Part shown: positions 6,733 to 8,940 of the stretch, one piece after another | Position numbering within the stretch: the first letter of the stretch is position 1 | How the letters are laid out: every line of letters starts with the position of its first letter | Source: an uncultured Lachnospiraceae bacterium | GTDB taxonomy: Bacteria > Bacillota > Clostridia > Lachnospirales > Lachnospiraceae | DNA length: 8,940 nucleotides | NCBI GenBank assembly: GCA_910579935.1 | Contig: CAJTVQ010000028.1 | Coordinates: forward strand, 1 to 8,940 | Reading direction: 5' to 3' | Position numbers and translations under genes: made by a program | The notes under the pieces: model-generated | What the model saw: the letters and a program-made list of their open reading frames with translations, nothing else | Database searches by the model: none | Told to the model about the DNA's origin: nothing

Positions 6733-7800
6733 ATGCCGACAATAAGTCTTTGTATGATCGTTAAAAATGAAGAGGTGCACATTGCGCGCTGCCTGGAAAG
6801 CATGGCAGAACTTGTAGAAGAAATGGTAATTGTAGATACCGGTTCGACTGACCGGACGGTAGAAATTGTGTCCAATTATACACCGAATGTCTATTCGTAT
6901 CCTTGGAAGGATGACTTTTCGGATGCCAGGAATTATTCCTTTTCCAAAGCATCTATGGATTACTGTATGTGGATGGATGCCGATGATATTTTGGAAGAGA
7001 CAGAAAGGGACAAATTTCTGCAGCTAAAGCAGTCTTTGCCGTCGGAAACGGATATTGTAATGATGAAATATAATACCTCTTTTGATGAAGCGGGTAAGCC
7101 TTCTTTTTCCTATTTTAGGGAAAGGTGGATCAGAAACTGCACGAGATACCGCTGGATTGGTGCGGTTCATGAAGTGATCCCGCCCAATGGAAAGGTCATA
7201 TATTCCGATATTGCAATCTGTCACAGAAAAATGATTGCCGGAGATCCGGACCGGAATCTGAAAATATACCAAAAAATGATTGCAGATGGGAAGTTTTTGG
7301 AACTGCGGCAGCAATATTATTATGGGCGTGAGTTATACTATCACAAACAATACGAAGAGGCTGTTTCGGTTTTGGAACAGTTTCTGCTTTCTGCGGAGGG
7401 ATGGATTGAAAATAAAATTGAAGCATGTTCTATTTGTGCCAACTGTTATTATCAGCTGGGACAGGAGCAGGCGGCGCTGACAACACTTTTGCGCAGTATG
7501 AGTTTTGATTTGCCGAGGGCTGAATTGTGTTGTGAGATCGGAAAATATTTTTTGGAACATGAAAACTGTCATAACGCTATTTATTGGTATAAAACAGCAT
7601 TGAATATACCCAAAAACGAATTTTCAGGCGGGTTTATGTTGCCCGACTGTTATGATTATATCCCTTTTTTACAGTTATGCGTATGTTACGACAAATTGGG
7701 TGATCGTCAAAAAGCAAAGGAATATAATGAAAGGGCCGGAGCCTGCAAGCCTTATTCCCAGTCCTATCTTTATAATAAACGGTATTTTGACAGCCTGTAA
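6733..7800 (+). CDS. Family 2 glycosyltransferase with C-terminal TPR-like repeats
   Basis: The product of 355 residues would transfer a sugar from a nucleotide-sugar donor, in the cytoplasm (no signal peptide or membrane segment). The GT-A fold opens with PTISLCMIVKNEE (2-14), followed by the nucleotide-binding VDTGSTDRT (34-42), DFSDARNYS (61-69), the metal-binding acidic motif WMDADD (80-85), and the acceptor-side WIGAVHEV (141-148). From about residue 190 to the end the chain is helical and repeat-like (YYYGRELYYHKQYEEAV, CANCYYQLGQEQAAL, AIYWYKTAL, YDKLGDRQKAKEYNERAG), as in TPR tails that dock protein acceptors. This two-part build is known in protein glycosyltransferases such as SunS. 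SD GAGGGA (6722-6727) is 5 bases from ATG. It lies between two collagen-like genes and is probably co-transcribed with the first. C. difficile has a comparable pairing of sgtA with bclA3. Acceptor and sugar here are not shown by sequence. Confidence 0.9.
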   Translation: MPTISLCMIVKNEEVHIARCLESMAELVEEMVIVDTGSTDRTVEIVSNYTPNVYSYPWKDDFSDARNYSFSKASMDYCMWMDADDILEETERDKFLQLKQSLPSETDIVMMKYNTSFDEAGKPSFSYFRERWIRNCTRYRWIGAVHEVIPPNGKVIYSDIAICHRKMIAGDPDRNLKIYQKMIADGKFLELRQQYYYGRELYYHKQYEEAVSVLEQFLLSAEGWIENKIEACSICANCYYQLGQEQAALTTLLRSMSFDLPRAELCCEIGKYFLEHENCHNAIYWYKTALNIPKNEFSGGFMLPDCYDYIPFLQLCVCYDKLGDRQKAKEYNERAGACKPYSQSYLYNKRYFDSL

Positions 7801-7805
7801 ATTTT

Positions 7806-7832
7806 TCAGAGCATGTTTGCACCATGCTCTGA
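7806..7832 (+). terminator. Hairpin after the glycosyltransferase gene, possible terminator
   Basis: TCAGAGCATG (7806-7815) pairs perfectly with CATGCTCTGA (7823-7832) around a 7-base loop, 5 bases after the stop codon. No T run follows; the nearest, seven Ts at 7874-7880, is too far away to act with this stem. It may be a weak or factor-dependent terminator, or an mRNA 3'-end stabiliser that allows partial read-through into the second collagen gene. Confidence 0.5.
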
Positions 7833-7910
7833 CCATACATAGAAAGACAGTTCGTGTAGTGCGCTTTTTGCTGTTTTTTTCGACAAAAAGTAGCAGCTAT
7901 TTCAAAGTCA

Positions 7911-7919
7911 CATAAAATA
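7911..7919 (+). promoter_or_regulatory. Candidate sigma-K-like -10 element upstream of the second collagen gene
   Basis: CATAAAATA fits the sigma-K -10 pattern CATAnnnTA fully. No AC lies at the usual 16-17 bases upstream, so only half of the promoter is supported. It overlaps the left arm of the inverted repeat at 7912-7966, so the palindrome could act as an operator at this promoter. Confidence 0.25.
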
Positions 7920-7966
7920 TTTGTAGAAAAAGATTACTTTTTAAGTGTCTTTCACAAATATTTTAT
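7912..7966. repeat. Perfect 13-bp inverted repeat enclosing a second hairpin
   Basis: ATAAAATATTTGT (7912-7924) is the exact reverse complement of ACAAATATTTTAT (7954-7966). Inside it, AAAAAG (7927-7932) pairs with CTTTTT (7937-7942) around ATTA. The right arm directly adjoins AAAGG (7967-7971), the ribosome binding site of the second collagen gene. It may be a protein-binding palindrome or a leader RNA structure that affects translation. Confidence 0.6.
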
Positions 7967-7982
7967 AAAGGATGTGTTTTGG

Positions 7983-8940
7983 ATGAATCAAAATAATTTA
8001 TGTAACTGCTGTCAGAATCAATGTCATCCCGCCTGTTGTGAACGCGGTCCTGCCGGTCCTAAGGGGGATCAGGGGCCTGCGGGTCCTCAGGGGATCAAAG
8101 GGGATACCGGATGCCCGGGCCCTAAAGGAGACAAAGGAGATCCGGGCCCGATGGGACCGCAGGGGATTTGCGGCGCTCCCGGTGCAAGAGGTCCCAGGGG
8201 GAATACGGGTCCGGTAGGGCCTACTGGAAATACCGGTCCAAGAGGTTATGCAGGTCCAAGAGGTTACGCAGGGCCTCAGGGTATTCAAGGTATCCAGGGG
8301 GTTCGTGGTGATATCGGGCCAAAAGGAGACCCGGGCTGTGAAGGCCCGAAGGGTGATATCGGTCCTCAGGGGCCGGCGGGGCCGGTGGGTCCGGCAGGCC
8401 CCGCAGGTCCCCAGGGAGACATCGGTCCTCAGGGACCTAGAGGAATTCCGGGTCCAACCGGTCCTGCAGGCCCAACGGGATCCATGGGGCCTCAGGGTGT
8501 GACTGGTCCACAGGGCATCCAGGGAGTAACGGGGCCGATTGGTATACAAGGACCGAAAGGATGTCCGGGAGATGAAGGTCCGATTGGCCCGACTGGAGCC
8601 ACTGGAGCCACTGGGGCGACTGGAGCGGATGGAGCCACTGGGGCGACTGGCCCGACTGGAGCGGACGGAGCCACCGGGGCGACCGGAGTGACTGGAGCGG
8701 ATGGAGCGACCGGAGCGACTGGCCCGACTGGCCCGACTGGAGCGACTGGAGCGGATGGAGGTACCGGAGCGACCGGAGCGACTGGCCCGACTGGAGCCAC
8801 CGGGGCAACCGGAGCCACCGGAGCGGATGGAGCCACTGGAGCCACCGGGGCGACCGGAGCGACTGGAGCTACTGGGGCGACTGGAGCGACTGGAGCGGAT
8901 GGAGCCACGGGAGTGACCGGAGCCACCGGGGCGGATGGAG
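7983..8940 (+). CDS. Long collagen-like protein with Cys-rich head and Gly-Ala-Thr tract (3' end outside the window)
   Basis: ATG 7983 follows AAAGGATG (7967-7974) at a longish spacing; the frame stays open for 319 codons to the window end. The first 21 residues contain six Cys (7, 9, 10, 14, 18, 19; MNQNNLCNCC at the start) and no signal peptide. From Gly22 on, every third residue is Gly for about 99 triplets without a break. Bases 8046-8594 encode classic mixed triplets with Pro and charged residues (GPKGDK, GPRGYA, GPQGIQ). Bases 8595-8940 switch to 38 triplets of which 24 are GAT and 7 GAD, with Thr in 31 of 38 Y positions. Such Thr-rich tracts carry O-glycans in BclA-type spore proteins. 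The likely product is a spore-surface filament whose C-terminal head lies outside the window. The glycosyltransferase gene just upstream is the obvious candidate modifier. Confidence 0.9.
   Translation, partial: MNQNNLCNCCQNQCHPACCERGPAGPKGDQGPAGPQGIKGDTGCPGPKGDKGDPGPMGPQGICGAPGARGPRGNTGPVGPTGNTGPRGYAGPRGYAGPQGIQGIQGVRGDIGPKGDPGCEGPKGDIGPQGPAGPVGPAGPAGPQGDIGPQGPRGIPGPTGPAGPTGSMGPQGVTGPQGIQGVTGPIGIQGPKGCPGDEGPIGPTGATGATGATGADGATGATGPTGADGATGATGVTGADGATGATGPTGPTGATGADGGTGATGATGPTGATGATGATGADGATGATGATGATGATGATGATGADGATGVTGATGADG
8595..8940 (+). repeat. In-frame tandem-repeat tract coding Gly-Ala-Thr triplets (9-bp unit, higher-order multiples of 18 bp)
   Basis: The DNA is built from 9-bp units such as GGAGCCACT or GGAGCGACT with synonymous variation (GCC/GCG, ACT/ACC, GGA/GGG). 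GCGGAT or GCGGAC units, coding Ala-Asp, are triplets 4, 8, 12, 18, 26, 34 and 38 of the 38 visible. The first copies repeat every four triplets (36 bp). Such tracts change copy number by slippage or recombination, so the length probably differs between strains, and short-read assemblies may collapse it. Confidence 0.85.

Noticed and set aside
7843..7880. AAAGACAG / CTGTTTTT pairing followed by a T run, as an intrinsic terminator
   Set aside because: The stem is short, needs a G-U pair, has a loop of about 20 bases and uses part of the T run itself; too weak to call.
7998..8926. Long antisense open frames across the second collagen gene, including a Pro-Val-Ala-rich one (8492-8926)
   Set aside because: They are mirror images of the Gly-X-Y repeat, whose periodic GC-rich codons suppress stops on the other strand. 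They have no SD or independent signals.
8595..8940. Tandem repeats considered as a CRISPR array
   Set aside because: There are no unique spacers; the units are 9-bp in-frame codon triplets with synonymous changes within an open reading frame.

Overview
The window looks like a chromosomal piece of a spore-forming, probably motile Gram-positive anaerobe of the Clostridia, most likely Lachnospiraceae-like. The reasons are G-rich Shine-Dalgarno (SD) sites, an S11 D-Ala-D-Ala carboxypeptidase, a lipobox solute-binding protein, a methyl-accepting chemotaxis protein, and two BclA-like collagen proteins of the type found on clostridial and Bacillus spore surfaces. The species cannot be named from this sequence. 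Every gene I can support is on the + strand.

Layout. Bases 1-212 are the 3' end of an unidentified gene. A 26-codon ORF (228-308) follows, and its TGA overlaps the ATG of a secreted or membrane-anchored protein of unknown function (305-1039). Next is a D-alanyl-D-alanine carboxypeptidase (1136-2599) with an extra N-terminal domain. A clear sigma-A-type promoter (2638-2666) then drives a two-gene sensory unit. Its first gene is a sugar-type solute-binding lipoprotein (2705-3967) broken by an in-frame TAG at codon 52. Its second is a methyl-accepting chemotaxis protein (4000-5586), closed by a 15-bp hairpin. No ABC permease or ATPase lies beside the binding protein, so it may serve sensing rather than uptake.

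The second half is a candidate spore-surface glycoprotein locus: a short BclA-like collagen protein with a C-terminal globular domain (5911-6708), a family 2 glycosyltransferase with a helical-repeat tail (6733-7800), and a second, longer collagen-like protein (7983 to beyond the window end). The second protein has a Cys-rich head and a Thr-saturated Gly-Ala-Thr tract. The natural reading is that the glycosyltransferase decorates Thr residues of the collagen stalks, as proposed for the sgtA-bclA3 pair of Clostridioides difficile. That role is inference.

Two non-coding stretches stand out. Bases 5754-5884 fold into several consecutive hairpins, are flanked by near-identical 12-bp direct repeats, and separate a putative promoter from the first collagen gene. 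Bases 7912-7966 form a perfect 13-bp inverted repeat enclosing a second hairpin, directly before the ribosome binding site of the second collagen gene.
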